64,000 nt of DNA from positions 8,356,464 through 8,420,463 of the forward strand of contig NC_037602.1 of assembly GCF_003073045.1 (NCBI RefSeq). Direction: 5' to 3'. Below the pieces are notes generated by a model that saw nothing but the letters and a program-made list of their open reading frames with translations, had not been told where the DNA came from and ran no database searches. This document shows positions 47,784 to 60,676 of this stretch, one piece after another. Every line of letters begins with the position of its first letter. Position 1 is the stretch's first letter. Both the position numbers and the translations under genes were made by a program. The DNA comes from Pomacea canaliculata. Lineage: Eukaryota; Mollusca; Gastropoda; Architaenioglossa; Ampullariidae.

Positions 47784-48421
47784 GTAGGTCCATGTTGTCC
47801 TCTTGTAGCCTGTTGCAACATTTTGCTGTCATCGTTCCCCTCCCCTTTTGTCATCACTAATATCCAGTACACGTATATTATTTAATTGTGTATACTCTTC
47901 CTACTTACTTATCTTTATCTGTGATGTAAAAGTTCACTCATAACGTCTGTGACCTGGTCTGTCAGTTTGATAAAGTTTTTCGCATGAAGTCTTTTCCTAT
48001 TCACTTATTAGGGCGATCGCTAAAATTTAAACTGAAAGCTGAATAACTGCCATCTGTAGATGTCATTGCGAACACATCAGAATAAATTTATATTTAAGTT
48101 TTTTTTTAATCCACAAAGCTTATAACTACAAGATGAACTTGAGAGAATCTGAAGATGGATGTTGAAGATGCCATAAAGTCCGGGGCTAAACTCGGTAGTC
48201 GTCTGCTCCCGGCGAGACTTCCCTCCCTTGCACTGGTCTCGCTGGTGTTACATGTCCTCTCGGTAGCGTCCCCTTCATACTTACAATTAAACTGTAAAAG
48301 TGTCGGTTAGCCTTGTTTACTATACACATGAAGTAAAACGCAATAAACAAGTTTTTGATTTCACTAAATAATGAAATGCATCAGGTGAGGGACACCCTAA
48401 CAGACAGACCATTCGCGACAA
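47782..48421 (+). repeat. Duplicated spacer copy R-B
   Basis: About 640 bases matching R-A (16754-17383) with few changes and a handful of small indels. In R-A the right edge abuts dehydrogenase A2 flank; here it runs into unrelated sequence at 48422. Confidence 0.88.
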
Positions 48422-49056
48422 GATGGATCGACAGATGTTTACACTTTACGATGATGAGAAAGTAATACACATTCATTACTTCAAACTGAATATTGAGTGA
48501 GCAACATGAAATATTCAACACTTTATACAAAGATTGTTAGATGACTGCCCAGCTCTGTGCTAATGTGTGCTGAACATGTAAGACCTGGCTAAGCTATAAA
48601 ATTTGAAAGGGTTAGGTGGGATAGATGCATTTTCGATGACATTGTTGAAGATAGGTTTATCTGGACCAGCTCCGTCGCAAGACAAAGACCATTTACAATG
48701 GTTTTCCAAGTTGTTAGGGAGCATGAAGCCAGGGAAACAGGATATGAAAACAGATTTCTATTTCTTCCCACTAATCATGTAGGCAAACCAAATTTTGATT
48801 TTAGTTCAGCATTGACTTGTTTGTATGTGCACGAGATGAAAATGTTATTGTGCAAAGTCAACCGATTATGTATTTATTACAGTTTTGTAAATGTTGTGTG
48901 TCTTTCATCGTTTGCGAAATTATCGTTGTCTGTAATTATGGGAATTGTGTTTTTATAGTGTCGTCTCAACGTTTTATAAAATGTAGTAAAAATTAAAGAC
49001 TTTCTCATTTAATGTGGTGTTTCTTAAGCCATTTTGGAATGTCTCGAATTAGAATA
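48422..49056 (+). other. Spacer, no gene recognised
   Basis: AT-rich; an 86-codon open frame at 48698-48958 has no recognised domain. The end (aaagactttctcatttaatgtg) recurs downstream of F6 near 51732. Confidence 0.5.
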
Positions 49057-49262
49057 GGTTCTGTGTGTGTGTTTGTGTGTGTGAGAGAGAGAGACTTGTG
49101 TGTTTGTAAGTGTGTGTATGAGAGAGGGTATGTGTGTGAGTGTTTGTGTGTGTTTGTGTGTGAGAGAGAGACAGAGTGTGTGTGTGTGTGAGTGAGAGAC
49201 GGAGTGTGTGTGAGAGAGAGAGACAGAGAGAGAGTGTGTGTATGAGAGAGAGCGCGTGTGTG
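49057..49262 (+). repeat. (TG)n/(GA)n compound dinucleotide repeat
   Basis: Interleaved gtgtgt and gagaga runs just upstream of the F6 promoter; a shorter similar tract lies at 51800-51840 and 51970-52015. Confidence 0.95.
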
Positions 49263-49328
49263 TTGGAGGCAGGACCTCGCGCGGTCACACCGCCAGCCGT
49301 TTCATCCACGCAAGCAGTGCCGATGCCA

Positions 49329-49342
49329 TCACGTGATCTTTG
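49329..49342 (+). promoter_or_regulatory. TCACGTGATCTTTG E-box element, lectin F6
   Basis: 83 bases before the ATG; same place as in F5. Confidence 0.6.
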
Positions 49343-49412
49343 AGCAGACGACTGCAGTCCGACAAGGTTCGAACACTTTTTCCAGAAACATTTCCTACCA
49401 CATAGAAGCGAA

Positions 49413-51003
49413 ATGCGGACTTTCTTCTTGAGTATTGTTCCAGCAGTTATTGGTGAGTAAATTGTTTGTCGCTAATACCAGTGTCGGGAAGAAGATTTTA
49501 ATCTTTGTGTTCACTAAACATTAATGTCCTCTCTGTCTCTCTCCCAATTAATTCGGAGAATAGCTTCACTAACAGTTGAAATTCTGCTTTGTGGACGTGA
49601 TTGCAGCTTTGGAGAATATGGCGCTTAATAAGCCAGCACAACAGTCGTCAGAAAGTTTACTTTATACTGGAATTGCGAAGAAGGCAGTGGATGGAAACAC
49701 CGATGGAAATTTTTTTCATGGCTCTTGCACCCACACAAATGAATTAGATTTACAGAATAAAACATGGTGGAAGGTGGATCTGATGGGTTTCTACAAAGTC
49801 AGCGGTGTGGAAATTTTCACAAGAACTGACTGTTGTAGTAAGTCACTTTATTTTAGACATGAAAAAACAATAAAACAGTAATTATATGAAGTTAAATTGG
49901 TTTTGTAGTTAAAATAATTTTGATCTTATTATTGCTACTATTGCATGATTTCAAGCCATTGTATAAATGGCAGGTTCCAGACTAAAGCAGTTTGAAGTGC
50001 GAGTGTCTCTGGTGAATCCAACAACTTTTCCCTCTAATGAAGGACAGCAGTGCTTCTATCGAACTGATGAAGTTCCTACATCTGGACTCTACATCAACTG
50101 CACTCAGCCAATCATCGGCCGCTACGTCAGCTTGTTTAAACCTAACCTCGACGTTCTGTCCATCTGTGAACTGCGCGTGTTCGCCGACAGAGCAGGTAGG
50201 ACTCATCCATTATTGAGTTAGGTTTTTTAAAAATTCGGTTACATTTGAGAATAAACGAGTTTAATAAGAGAGGCTTCTGTGTGAATTAGGAATGATTCTT
50301 TCTGGACTATTTTTTGCAGTCAATGAGAGCGGATGTTTACAAAATTCGTCCCAACCAGCATCTCCTGCAGTTAATGTAATCACAACATGTAAGCGATGCA
50401 AGTTATTAACAGAACAGAAGTGTGTGTGTGTGTGTGCGCGCGCGCGTGTTTAACCGACTTGTTCTTATAATGATCGTCATGATGTCTAAACATTTTAACA
50501 TTACTTTTGAAACATTTCTTTCACATCTTTTTCAAAAATTAGTCAATAATTTAACTGTCAAAAACTAAAAAAAAAAGTCTTTTTCTACTAAGACAGCCAT
50601 CTTGTGCCCGTGATTGTAGTTCATGACAAAAACATTTTATTTTTCTGGCTTAAAGTATTTTAAATCAATTAGTACTGAATAAGAAACATTTTATTTTCGA
50701 TGCTTTCTTCTTCTCAAATATTAGTTCTTATCTACTACAGGTGCTTATTCTGGCTTTATGGACAATTTTCGAGCAGTCGGCAAAGCTAACAAATCATTTG
50801 AAAGCGTTTCCGCCTCCACTTGCGCAATGAGATGTGCGCAGACTGACAGCTGCTTTGTCTTCAACTTCCGGAGGTCAACAGCAGCTTCAAAACCCAGTGT
50901 CACGTGCGAGGTCCTGTCGGGCCTCAGTGCCTTTGTCCCATTCAGCGAGTCCAACCTGATTCTACAAAATGGTTGGCGGGTATTCGCCCTGAGGCGCCCT
51001 TAA
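49413..51003 (+). CDS. Secreted F-type lectin with PAN domain, F6 (5 exons, 274 aa)
   Basis: Exons: 49413-49452 (signal peptide MRTFFLSIVPAVI), 49607-49837, 49974-50195, 50320-50388, 50741-51003; 825 bases in frame, all introns phase 1. GSCTHT, WWKVDL, FTRTDCC, SSRLKQF, CTQPIIGRYVSLF and CELRVFADRA mark a complete F-type lectin domain with the fucose-site His and two Arg. The linker (VNESGCLQNSSQPASPA) is Ser/Pro/Ala-rich with one cysteine. PAN domain: TCAMRCAQTDSCFVF, VTCEVLSG, NGWRVFALRRP. The duplicate of F5; differences cluster in the loop after GSCTHT (NELDLQNKT versus DESYLANKP), next to the sugar site. Confidence 0.9.
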
Positions 51004-53164
51004 AATAATGAGTTTAGTTTTCTAGTATGTGTTAATAGTTAACTTTTCTATGAATGAAAACGATTTTCAGCAGTTTTATTCCTTCTATCAGAATGCCTAA
51101 TTCCTAAAATTCCAACAAACATGGAAAGTAGAATGGAAACACACAAGCACGCGTACGCACACAAACTTTATGTACATATATAAACACACCTGCACACACA
51201 CAAATACACCTGCGACAGATACTCGTTAGTTGAAAGATAACTAAAGCTGAGTTAGTCTGCATTCAGCAGCAGAAGTTCCTCACTCGTGCCCTTTAGACAT
51301 CTGACCTTTCTTTGAACCTTTATCAGACACGCATGATTACCCACGCTATAGCACGGACAGCGTGAGCTGTCCTCAAACCAGCTTCCAATACTTCAGCCTC
51401 GGCGGCTTATGAAGGGTGACCTGCTGCTTTTTTAATTTTACTTTCACGAAACATGTTTTTCTTTGCCATTTGGGTTTCGATTTCTTAATTGGTGATTAAT
51501 TGTGGGTCTTACAAGAGCATCTGCTTTTGTAATCCATTTAATCTTTAATGTTTCTTTTTGATATTTGTGAGTCTGTCTCTCTATATTTTTTTTATTAGAA
51601 ACTATTATTGAGCTCTTTAAACAGTTTGACACTGAGTACTTTATTGGTGTGTAGCTGCATTTCTTCTAAACTTGAAGTATTGTTCTGTGCACAGCAAAGC
51701 AGTGTTTGTTTAAAGATTGTAGTAAAGATTAAAAACTTTCTCATTTAATGTGGTGTGACTTTAACCATTTTGGAATGTCTCCAATTAGAAGAGGTTCTGT
51801 GTGTGTTTGCTAGTGTGTGTGTGTGAGAGAGAGATAGAGTGACATCTGTCTACTGCCGTAAAAGAGCTAAACAGTAAACGAAACTGTCAATAGTGAAGAA
51901 AAAATCTGAAACAATCAATCAATTTTAGTCACTAGCTAATTAACAGACAAGAATAGTTGTTTCTATGATTTGTGTGTGTGTGTGTGTGAGAGAGAGAATG
52001 AGAGAGAGAGAGAAGAAGAAGAAAAATAATAAGAAGAAATAAGTAGTGATAAGGACCATTCGACATGTGGAGACCAAACCAGACACAGGAGACACGAACT
52101 TCTGTCGGTCGCTCATATTGTCATTTGTCGCAGTTGTGAAAAAAAGAAACTTTAACTTGAAGCAAACTTACAATAACAATGAATAACTTTATTAATCTGA
52201 TGCCAACAAAACCAGTTGATGTTGAAGATTAAAATTAGTCTCAATGTTAGAAGTCATGGCTGTATTGTATTGAATGAGAACTGAAATCAGCAAAAATCAG
52301 CTTTGCATGTGTCTTATGGTCTTCCAAGTGTTTATATAATGTATTAAAAATGAACAACTCGGCATCTTCAACGCCCTTCTCCTTCCTGTAATCAATGTGG
52401 TGAGTTTCGTGAACCTGCAGAGGAACGAGTGAGGAAGTAGCCAGTACACAAAAAGGGGAAAAAGATTCGATGTCTTTTTAGTTCACATGTGGTAATGTCG
52501 CAAAGAAAGACTTGAGATTAATTTTGAATAACGAGAAAACATGTTGAACAGAATAACCATAAAAGATGTCCGTTACAGAAAATTCAAACAGTGAGAAGAC
52601 TTTTAAGAGACCAATACATAGTTCGAGAGCGATATCGACCTAACAGATTGCTCTTTTGTTGTAAGATGCATTAAATATAAGAAAACATAGCAAAGGTTCT
52701 GTCTCAAGTAATAAAATATCAATGTAATATTGAATTTCAAGTCATGATGTCACTGAAACAATTATTTTTTTTCCCCGTTGAACGTTTAAAAACTGCTCAC
52801 TGTGCCCGAGAATGGAAACTATAGTTTGTACACAGACTTTAAGGACTGCACTAATGTCACTTAAAATATATTTACCAACACGACTTGACTTTACCACCAG
52901 ACACCACTCATCAAAGTCCAATCTCTATTCCGTTCTGAGTGTTTGTCTTTAACCATGGTTTCAATAGGAACTTCATTATCGCACTGGAAAACACTGAGAT
53001 CAGCTATAAAATGCAGAGAAACGTCGAAGGCATGACAGACTTTTATATTTCTTGTTTATGTTGTGCATACCAAACAGAATCAATGCACACTATTTTACAC
53101 ACAAAACAGTTTGTTGGAGATTCTGCCTGGCAACATCGTCAGCCAATCCTGGTCGTAGAAAGAA
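51004..53164 (+). other. Spacer between F6 and F7
   Basis: Contains F6 3' flank shared with F5, two TG/GA repeats (51800-51840, 51970-52015) and otherwise AT-rich unique sequence. No exon seen. Confidence 0.6.
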
Positions 53165-53178
53165 TCACGTGGTCTTTT
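53165..53178 (+). promoter_or_regulatory. TCACGTGGTCTTTT E-box element, lectin F7
   Basis: 116 bases before the ATG, inside a promoter that also matches F3 (cagccaatcctgg just upstream, CCAAT-like). Confidence 0.6.
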
Positions 53179-53281
53179 GGCAGCAGGCTCTGGGTGTTCA
53201 TGGAGAAGCTGGCCCAAACATCAATCAGTTTCCAGGTCCATCTCTGCAAACATCAAGATTCGTGAACACACACGAAACAAA

Positions 53282-54029
53282 ATGTCTGTGTTCTTCTTGA
53301 CTTGTCTGACCACCGTCGTGGGTAAGTAAAGGTTGATTTTGAAGTGCTTTCCTCGTTCTTACTCTTGCAAGAAACTCAGAAAGTATATTACAAGAGCTCA
53401 GTCTTGGGTTAAAGACAAACATTCCAGAAAAGTTAAATATTTTTCAATCACTGATTTTCAGCGTTGGAGAATGTGGCACTGAATAAACCAGCTCAGCATG
53501 TGTCAGAGTATCAGTATTCCTACGCGCCTGCAGGCAAGGCTGTGGACGGAAATACAGATGGCAATTTTTATCATGGCTTCTGCTCTCACACGAAGGTAGA
53601 AGTACAAAGTACTACTTGGTGGAAGGTTGACCTGATGGGTTTCTTCAAAGTCACCAGCATTCAAATTTTCACAAGGACAGACTGTTGTGGTAGGCAGTTT
53701 TAGTTCAAAGTGTTACATGTTATTTTGTATTACTAGCGATTGTATGCAACAGTAGGTTTATTCTTTATTGTGAGTGTCAATGAAATATCACGAAATCTTT
53801 AATGTTAATGACCGATGGCTATTGCGACATGAAGGAGATACAAGCAATTATTTACAGTACAAAATAGTATGTTCAACAACAATCTATAGGCAAATGGACA
53901 TTTTCATGAGACTTTGAGGTCAGGCGGTGGTCATGGCGCGCAGTGCCACGCCCTCTTTGGGCGAGTAAATTGTATTCAAAATGTCAAGAAATTATTAGTG
54001 GAAAACAATAAGGAACAGTAAGAGAGACC

Positions 54030-54079
<50 letters not shown>

Positions 54080-55286
54080 GATGATGATGATGATGAACTT
54101 CATTTGTTGCAGACTTCAGACTACAAAAGTTTGAAGTCCGAGTGTCACTAACGAATCCAGTGAAGTTCCCTTCCAGTGAAGGTCAGCAGTGCTTCTATCG
54201 TACAGACCAAGTCCCTACATCCGGTCTCTATGTCAACTGCACTCAGCCAATCATCGGCCGCTACGTCAGCTTGTACAAAGCAACCCTCGATGCTCTGACC
54301 CTTTGTGAACTTCGTGTGTTTGCCGACAAAGCAGGTATGACCATGTCCCTTGTTATCTCCTGTGTTCAACACGGCAAAGAAACACTACAGAGCAATAGAA
54401 TGATTCTGGTTCACTTCTGAATATAACTCCAAGTCATGAACTCTTTTTTCGAGCGTGGACAATGTCTACTGGATAAGTTTTTCTAGAAATATTTCAGATA
54501 CTAGAAAATCTCATGTTTATCCCCAATCTCTCCTAGAAAAACCGTTATTACGATATCGCATGTTATTAGTTTAGACCGGTGACAACATTTTAAACTTGAG
54601 AGTTGTGATGTATTCCCTTTTTTAAAAGTCTGTCACTACTTTCAAGTGAAATATCTTGAAACATTCCGCTAGTTCTTTCTGTACAATGATTTTTGTTTTT
54701 GCAGTCAGTGCTGGCGGGTGTTTGCAAAGGTCTCCTCAACAGACATCAACTGCTGTTACTAATTCACTCACGGCATGTAAGTTAAATTACTAACTGAATG
54801 AAACACATTTTAATAGTAAGGGGCCATTGTGACCTACATTATCTAGTCACGTTTGGTAATGAGGCTTTGAGATATATGGAGCTTGATACTATCGGGAATT
54901 TTTGTTAGATACATGACGAGAACAAATGACTGAACCGAGCATCCACGTTCTTTAAAGATCACTATTTAATAAATAAACAAGTTAAGAAATTCATTACATT
55001 CTTCCTTTGAAATATTTTTAATACCACAGGTGCCTATTCCGTTGTGATGGACAATTTCCGAGTAGTCGCCAATGTTAGCAAATCGTTTAAAACTGTTTCC
55101 ACCGTCACTTGCGCAGCGAGGTGTGCGCAGAACGAAAAGTGCTTTTTCTTCAACATCATGACCTCAGCCACGGGGTCAAGTCCCAGAGTCACGTGCGAGC
55201 TGGTGCTGAGCCTCAGTGCAAAGGTCACCGAGTCCAACTTCATTCCACAAAATGGTTGGCGAGTGTATTTTCCTACCCGCCCGTAG
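53282..55286 (+). CDS. Secreted F-type lectin with PAN domain, F7 (5 exons, 272 aa)
   Basis: Exons: 53282-53321 (signal peptide MSVFFLTCLTTVV), 53462-53689, 54113-54334, 54705-54776 (72-base linker), 55030-55286; 819 bases in frame, introns phase 1. Lectin: ENVALNKPAQHVS, AVDGNTDGNF, GFCSHT (others GSCTHT), WWKVDLMGFFKV, FTRTDCC, DFRLQKFEVRV, CTQPIIGRYVSLY, CELRVFADKA. The fucose-site His, RxD and following Arg are kept. PAN is more diverged (TCAARCAQNEKCFFF, VTCELVLS) and two residues shorter. The signal peptide and promoter match F3, so F7 and F3 share a recent 5' origin while lying on opposite strands. Confidence 0.88.
54031..54096 (+). repeat. (GTT)n(GAT)n microsatellite in intron 2 of F7
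   Basis: About 16 GTT units and five GAT units 17 bases before the exon 3 acceptor. Confidence 0.95.
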
Positions 55287-57657
55287 AATGAGTCTTGTAG
55301 TTTGTAGGTACGTCTTCGTGATGACTACTTTCTTTGAAGTCACCATGTACTCTCATGTAAAGTAGGATAGAAAAAAGTTTATGACAATATTTCGTGTTGT
55401 GCACAAACCTGTTTAGCAGCTGATGACACGTTTGTTTTAAAGTATTATTTGTATATTGCTTACATCTTGGACAAAGCCTTTACTATGCCTACAATCGTTT
55501 TGAAGTGACACATGTGTCACGTGTCACGAGAATTTGCAGTGATTGGTCTGTTTCACTCTTGATATTCCTTACTTAATGACACAAAGGACGATAAGGTAGT
55601 AAGGTTGAAAAGACTCAATTCGATTTTCATTGCAAGTTAAGGAGCTGAGAAATGTAGATGTCCTGGCCATAAAATAAGAATAAAAGTAAAGGTTATATTA
55701 TCTGATTTCAATACATCTCCATACATTGTAAATAGTTTGTCACTTTATTAATGCTTTGTTACTTTACTATTATTATGTTTTAATTAAATCAATATTTTAG
55801 TAATAGTTCACGATGTCACTAGTACCAGGCTCTAGTGGTTCCCTTCTACCTGCTGACCTTTCCTTCCTTGCACTGCTTTCACTGGCATTCACATCCTCTT
55901 GGTAGTGACCCTTTAAAACATAGAGATAGTTTATACGTAAGGGACTTAATAATTAATGATTTGCACCAAGAACAAAACTGTTGGGCTAACGATTAGTCTT
56001 CATATTCTCGCTTTGTCTGCTAGATATTTCCAGGAGCAAGTAGTAGCTACTGCATTTAAGGATCAGGTATTATACATGATATAAACACCAGTTCCAGATT
56101 GTGAATATAATTAATACAGTAAGATTTTGCCCCTTAAACAATGTGGAGCAAAACGCAGACGACTCTGTGGAATAAAAGAAGAAAAGATGGACAGATTGAG
56201 AGGGAAAGAGATAAAGAGAAGCGAAAGAGACTGGGATAAAAAGTAGGTAGTACACTCATGTTTCTAAAATAATTGTTTACCTTCTTCTACACGGTATTTG
56301 TTACTTTGCGTGTCATAATAAAATAGTAAGAAAACTCAATAAGTGTGTATGTCATGGTATTCGACAATGCTGCGACTTTTTCTCCACAATAAATACAAAG
56401 CAGCTTCAACTGTGGCATCATTCTTGAATCCAGAATGAGACACCTCATGAAATATTTCTCTAGAAATCAATTCGCAAGACAACGTGAAAATTTCCAAGAC
56501 AGAGCATTGCAAAATTCATATTAAAGAAAAGAAATTGAAATACAGATTCAAAATACAAGTATAATTGTATAAATTAAATTGAAGTGGCTTTAAGTGATAA
56601 TTTGAGAAAGAAAATAAGTTTTAAAATGTCGATATTTGCTGGTGTGAACGCTTACAAGACTAGGATGTATATTTAAAAGACCTGGTTCGACTGATACACA
56701 AAATATACCAAACAAAAGAGTAATAATAAAAGCTATATGATGTGCTATACGATACACCGATACCTGTGCATTGACGCACCGATACCATTCATGCACATGT
56801 GTATCGATACATCGAAATGACAAATGTCGGTTATTTAATGGAATAAGCTTGACTCAAATGATATTGTAGACCGAAAGCTGACGATAACATCCCAGTTGCA
56901 ATAGTTAGCAACACCTGGCCACCTTTATAAAGCTTAAAGAGAGAGAACATGTGGATGTAGTGGTTGCGGAGAGGGGTTGGGAGAGGTCGGTAGAAAAATT
57001 TATTTCTCTTTACTCACGTTGATTCTATTATACACGAAAAGTAAACCGGACCTTTGGTTAATTTCTAATTAGGAAGAAAAAGAAATTTCCAGGGGAAGTT
57101 TTACTTAAATGATAGTTTGAATGATCTCCGAGCTTTTGGTCGACTCATGAGGGTTGCCATGTTTTCCAACATACCAGATAGATAAGTGTCGATGGACGCT
57201 AAGACACTGTCTGTAGTTTTGCCGATGGCCAGAGTAACTTGTTTGTAACTTAAAAAGATTTAGTCGAGTCCTTTCTTATAAAAAGAATGGTCCGTGCGAA
57301 CACCTTTGTTTGTGTGCAAGGATCTGTACACATTGTCCTCCAGTACAAGCTGACTCAGCATGAGGCTCATTCAGTTTTCATGATGGCACTCTGATCGTTG
57401 GAGCAACACCATCTTCTGCATCAAGTCCTGTAGCAGCTTCATTGAACCTCAGATTTATTGTTTGTATTGTCAGTTTTCTATAATTCATTCCACTTCTCAT
57501 CATGTTTCTTGTTCATCAATGACTGGTCTTTAAATTGAAGACGCCAGCATCTTGACGACCCGCTACTCAGGAGACGACAGTCAGGTCTCGCGCGGGACAA
57601 AGGACGACACTCGACAACACAATTGAGCAGTCCGGGGCGGAGACAGAGGCGGAGCAA
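55287..57657 (+). other. Spacer between F7 and the F8 remnant
   Basis: 55845-55920 is a diverged copy of the core of spacers R-A/R-B. 57275-57600 is the F4-type 5' flank of F8. The rest is AT-rich with no exon seen. Confidence 0.6.
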
Positions 57658-57671
57658 TCACGTGGTCTTTG
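57658..57671 (+). promoter_or_regulatory. TCACGTGGTCTTTG E-box element, lectin remnant F8
   Basis: 110 bases before the remnant's ATG; the whole promoter from about 57600 is nearly identical to that of F4. Confidence 0.55.
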
Positions 57672-57768
57672 TGTGGAGGAGGCTGTGCCGCCACTGGACA
57701 GATTCCAGTCCTGCTCCTCACAGTCCGGACCCCGTTGTTATACAAGGTTTTCAACAGACAGAAACACA

Positions 57769-57893
57769 ATGCACACTTACTTCTTCATTGTTCTTCCAGC
57801 AGTTCTCGGTGAGTGTCGTCCTTGTCCCTCATGACAGTCTTGTCTCAAATGTGAGTCCAACCACATTCAACAAAATGGTTGGCGAATGTTTGT
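57769..57893 (+). pseudogene. Lectin remnant F8: signal-peptide exon fused to the tail of a PAN exon
   Basis: 57769-57808 is an exon 1 (MHTYFFIVLPAVL) almost identical to F4, with its donor and the first 40 bases of the intron. At about 57850 the sequence jumps to the end of a PAN exon (gagtccaaccacattcaaca, caaaatggttggcgaatgtt). Both lectin exons, the linker and most of the PAN exon are deleted. The promoter is intact, so the stub might still be transcribed, but no lectin can be made. Downstream sequence resembles F4's 3' flank. Confidence 0.88.
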
Positions 57894-58816
57894 AGAATTA
57901 ATCTGATGGGCGTTTTTTTTTAAGGTGGTTTGCGATCTAATCCTTCTCTCAATGATCCATGACACAGCAGTTCAATTGTAATGATGTTTAGAGATGTAGT
58001 AAGAGAAAACGGTTCATAACAATATTTTGTGCACACATGTCTGTTTGAGAGTATCATTTGTAATATATGTTGCTGACACTTTGAACCAAGCTTTTACAAC
58101 AAGGACAATGGTTGGAAAGACTGAGCCTCCTGTAACGAGTGTCTCGACAACAGTAATTAGTCAATTATAATCTAGTCCTCTGCTCATTATGTCAATAACT
58201 TAGGACAAAAAAATGGAAGCTAATCTTTAAAAAGGATTATTACCTACCTTAGGCTTCATTGAGAACGGCTGAATGTTAAGCAGCTGTAGTCTACATTAGG
58301 AGATAAGAATAATATTTTAGGTTTTATAAGATGATATATACACATTTCTATGCGTTGCAAACTGCTATAAAAAAGAGATTTATCTTTTATCTTTTTATGT
58401 ATTGCTTTTTTGTTACTTTTTTATTTGATGCAAACTGCTTTGCAAACAGTATAGCTCCATAAAACGCTTCAAGAAACTATTGTCTATATTTGCCGAGGGT
58501 TCAGTATGCATCATTCACAAAGAAGAACACATTAAGAAATAATACTAACTACAGAGCAAGTTCTCTCTTAAGTGTAATTAGAAATTCCTTTACTACATAC
58601 TACACTAGTGGGCGGAAAACAAAAGTACAAATTAAGCTCCAACGAACGGCTTTCTGGCAAGGATACTCAGCAACAGATTATATATTTATTCCCCATGGAA
58701 TTAATAATATAAAGATCTTTAAACCGCAATCACAAATTGTATGTCATGTCTATTGTTTACATACTTGGTGTCCTCGATTTGGTCGGAGAGAGAAGTGTAA
58801 TGGTCTATGTTGCACA
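57894..58816 (+). other. 3' flank of F8
   Basis: Resembles the flank of F4, with flank repeat T copy 3 at about 58565-58810 (agaaattcctttacta, actacactagtgggcgga). No gene. Confidence 0.6.
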
Positions 58817-58824
58817 TGATAGAA

Positions 58825-59670
58825 CAGGGGTGGGCAAATAGCGGCCCGCGGGCCGCATGCGGCCCGCCAAGTGGTTATCTGCGGCCCGCAGAAGCCCTTT
58901 GGCAACACAAAAAAAATATTACCGAAAACAAGTTACGCTTAGTCCCTTCCCACGCCTGCTGCGTACGTAATGGCCGGCCTTGAACTGTCTCGCCGGTAGC
59001 CAGTGGACCCTTTGTTACACGAGTTACGAAGCGGCCTGACCAACATAGGAAGGTCATGACCAGACAGTGCGGGAGGGGGGATGTAGACGCGCCGTTAGGT
59101 AAGGTGACCAGACGTTTATGTTGATGATGCACCTGATGAATTACAACTTGAACTGATACACCTTCAATCAGATCATGCATTGAAGGAAAGGTTTTATTCC
59201 CTGTCACTGGTTGAGTTTTATAAGTGCCTCTCCAACAAATCATTTCCTTGTTTAAGAGTATTTGCTGCCCAACTATTTTCAATATTTGGTTCAAGTTACA
59301 TCTGTAAGCAAAGTTTTTCCTGCATGACTATAAACAAGTCAAAGAACAGGTCTTTGCTTTCAGATGCTAACTTGCAGTCAGTTATGAGAGTATCTACCAG
59401 TAATTTTGAGCCAAATTTTAAAAGAATTGTTCAGCAAAATTGTATTCAAAAACATTTTTCTCATTAAATTGTGTGTGCTTAATTGTTCATTCTGGTTTTA
59501 TATTTATTCCTACAGTGTTACATATTTCATGTGCTCATTATTAAATAAATGCGTGTGTTTACAATTTGGCGATTTTACGTCGTTTTTGTATTCAATTACA
59601 AGGTGCGGCCCTCGGACTAGTCATGACCCAGCAATGCGGCCCTCGCAACAAAAAAGTTTGCCCACCCCTG
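58825..59670 (+). mobile_element. Internally deleted hAT DNA transposon with transposase C-terminus
   Basis: TIRs CAGGGGTGGGCAAA and TTTGCCCACCCCTG, flanked by the 8-base duplication tgatagaa (58817-58824, 59671-59678). GC-rich 'gcggcccgcgggccgcatgc' next to the left end and a matching 'gcggccctcg' at the right are typical of Charlie/SPIN-like hATs. Inside, 59130-59466 encodes the C-terminal part of a hAT transposase: LKERFYSLSLVEFYKCL, FAAQLFSIFGSSYICKQSFS, INKSKNRSLLSDANLQSVMR, the hAT dimerisation region. The catalytic core is missing, so it cannot move itself. Confidence 0.93.
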
Positions 59671-59678
59671 TGATAGAA

Positions 59679-60662
59679 GAATCTTTACAACAGATACAGA
59701 TGAGGAAGACTGTCCGTTCACGCATGCGCGTTTCCGGTATCTTGCCTTCTTTAAATGCTCAGTCAGTCACGGTTGAATGAGGACAGCTTTATTTTTTATT
59801 TTTCTCTCTTCTGATCAATGAAGTGGCAGACTAATCCATACTCGCGGCAGATGCCAAGTAGAGCATTTGATAGGCCTGAAACAATGGTAGACCCTCCAGT
59901 AAGAGGGATTTAGGGAGGTATGGGGACAAGTTTGAATAGAAGATACTATAGCTTTCCTTTCATTGAGTAAAGAAAAAGGCAAACGGACTTATTTTTCAAA
60001 CCTACGAAGACAAAATACAGTCAAGTGTAATTAATTCTCTTTATTTTATCTTCAGCTCATGAAGCTAAGAAGGTATGAAGGTTTTTTACAAGTGTATCTG
60101 GTCGTATAAAGTAATGTGCTAAAATATAATGTCCACCATCTAACAAGGAGTTATTTCCCTGTGCCCAAACGTTCACGTCCTGGAGTTTCCTGGTGCTGGT
60201 GATAGTGTTGGACATGAACAAGTCCCGAAAGACCGGTTTATCAACGAAAGAAAGAAAGGAATGAATGAATGAATGAAAAGGAATATAGAAAAGGGAAGAA
60301 AAAAATCTTCTAAGTTTGGATACTGACTAATGGTTAAGAATAGCATATGTGCTAAAGTGGCTTATAATTTAATGTCCAATTTCTTTACCATCATTCATAG
60401 GTCATAATTATTTCTTGAGAGTGCAGAAGTGTGTTTGTATAAAATTGAAAAAATGCAAGATGTTCTCTTGGACCAGGGGAGCTAACACTGTCTTGTGGAA
60501 GGGGTGGGGGTATCAGTGTTGCTGGCGTACATATCGAACAGACACCCATCCCTTCTCATCCCGTCTCGCCTCGACACGCTTGAAGCTCCATAGTCCACAA
60601 AACGCTCAGTTCTTGCGAGGTAGCAGCCAACCTCCTCCTTGTCGCAGTCCTAGGTGGAGCTG
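59679..60662 (+). other. Spacer upstream of F9
   Basis: AT-rich; no gene or homology to other parts of the window recognised. Confidence 0.55.
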
Positions 60663-60676
60663 TCACGTGGTCTTTG
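60663..60676 (+). promoter_or_regulatory. TCACGTGGTCTTTG E-box element, lectin F9
   Basis: 153 bases before the ATG; the most distant case among the lectins. Confidence 0.6.

Noticed and set aside
58875-59294. 139-codon minus-strand frame in the hAT element
   Set aside because: Antisense shadow of the transposase-derived plus-strand frame and the GC-rich terminal region.
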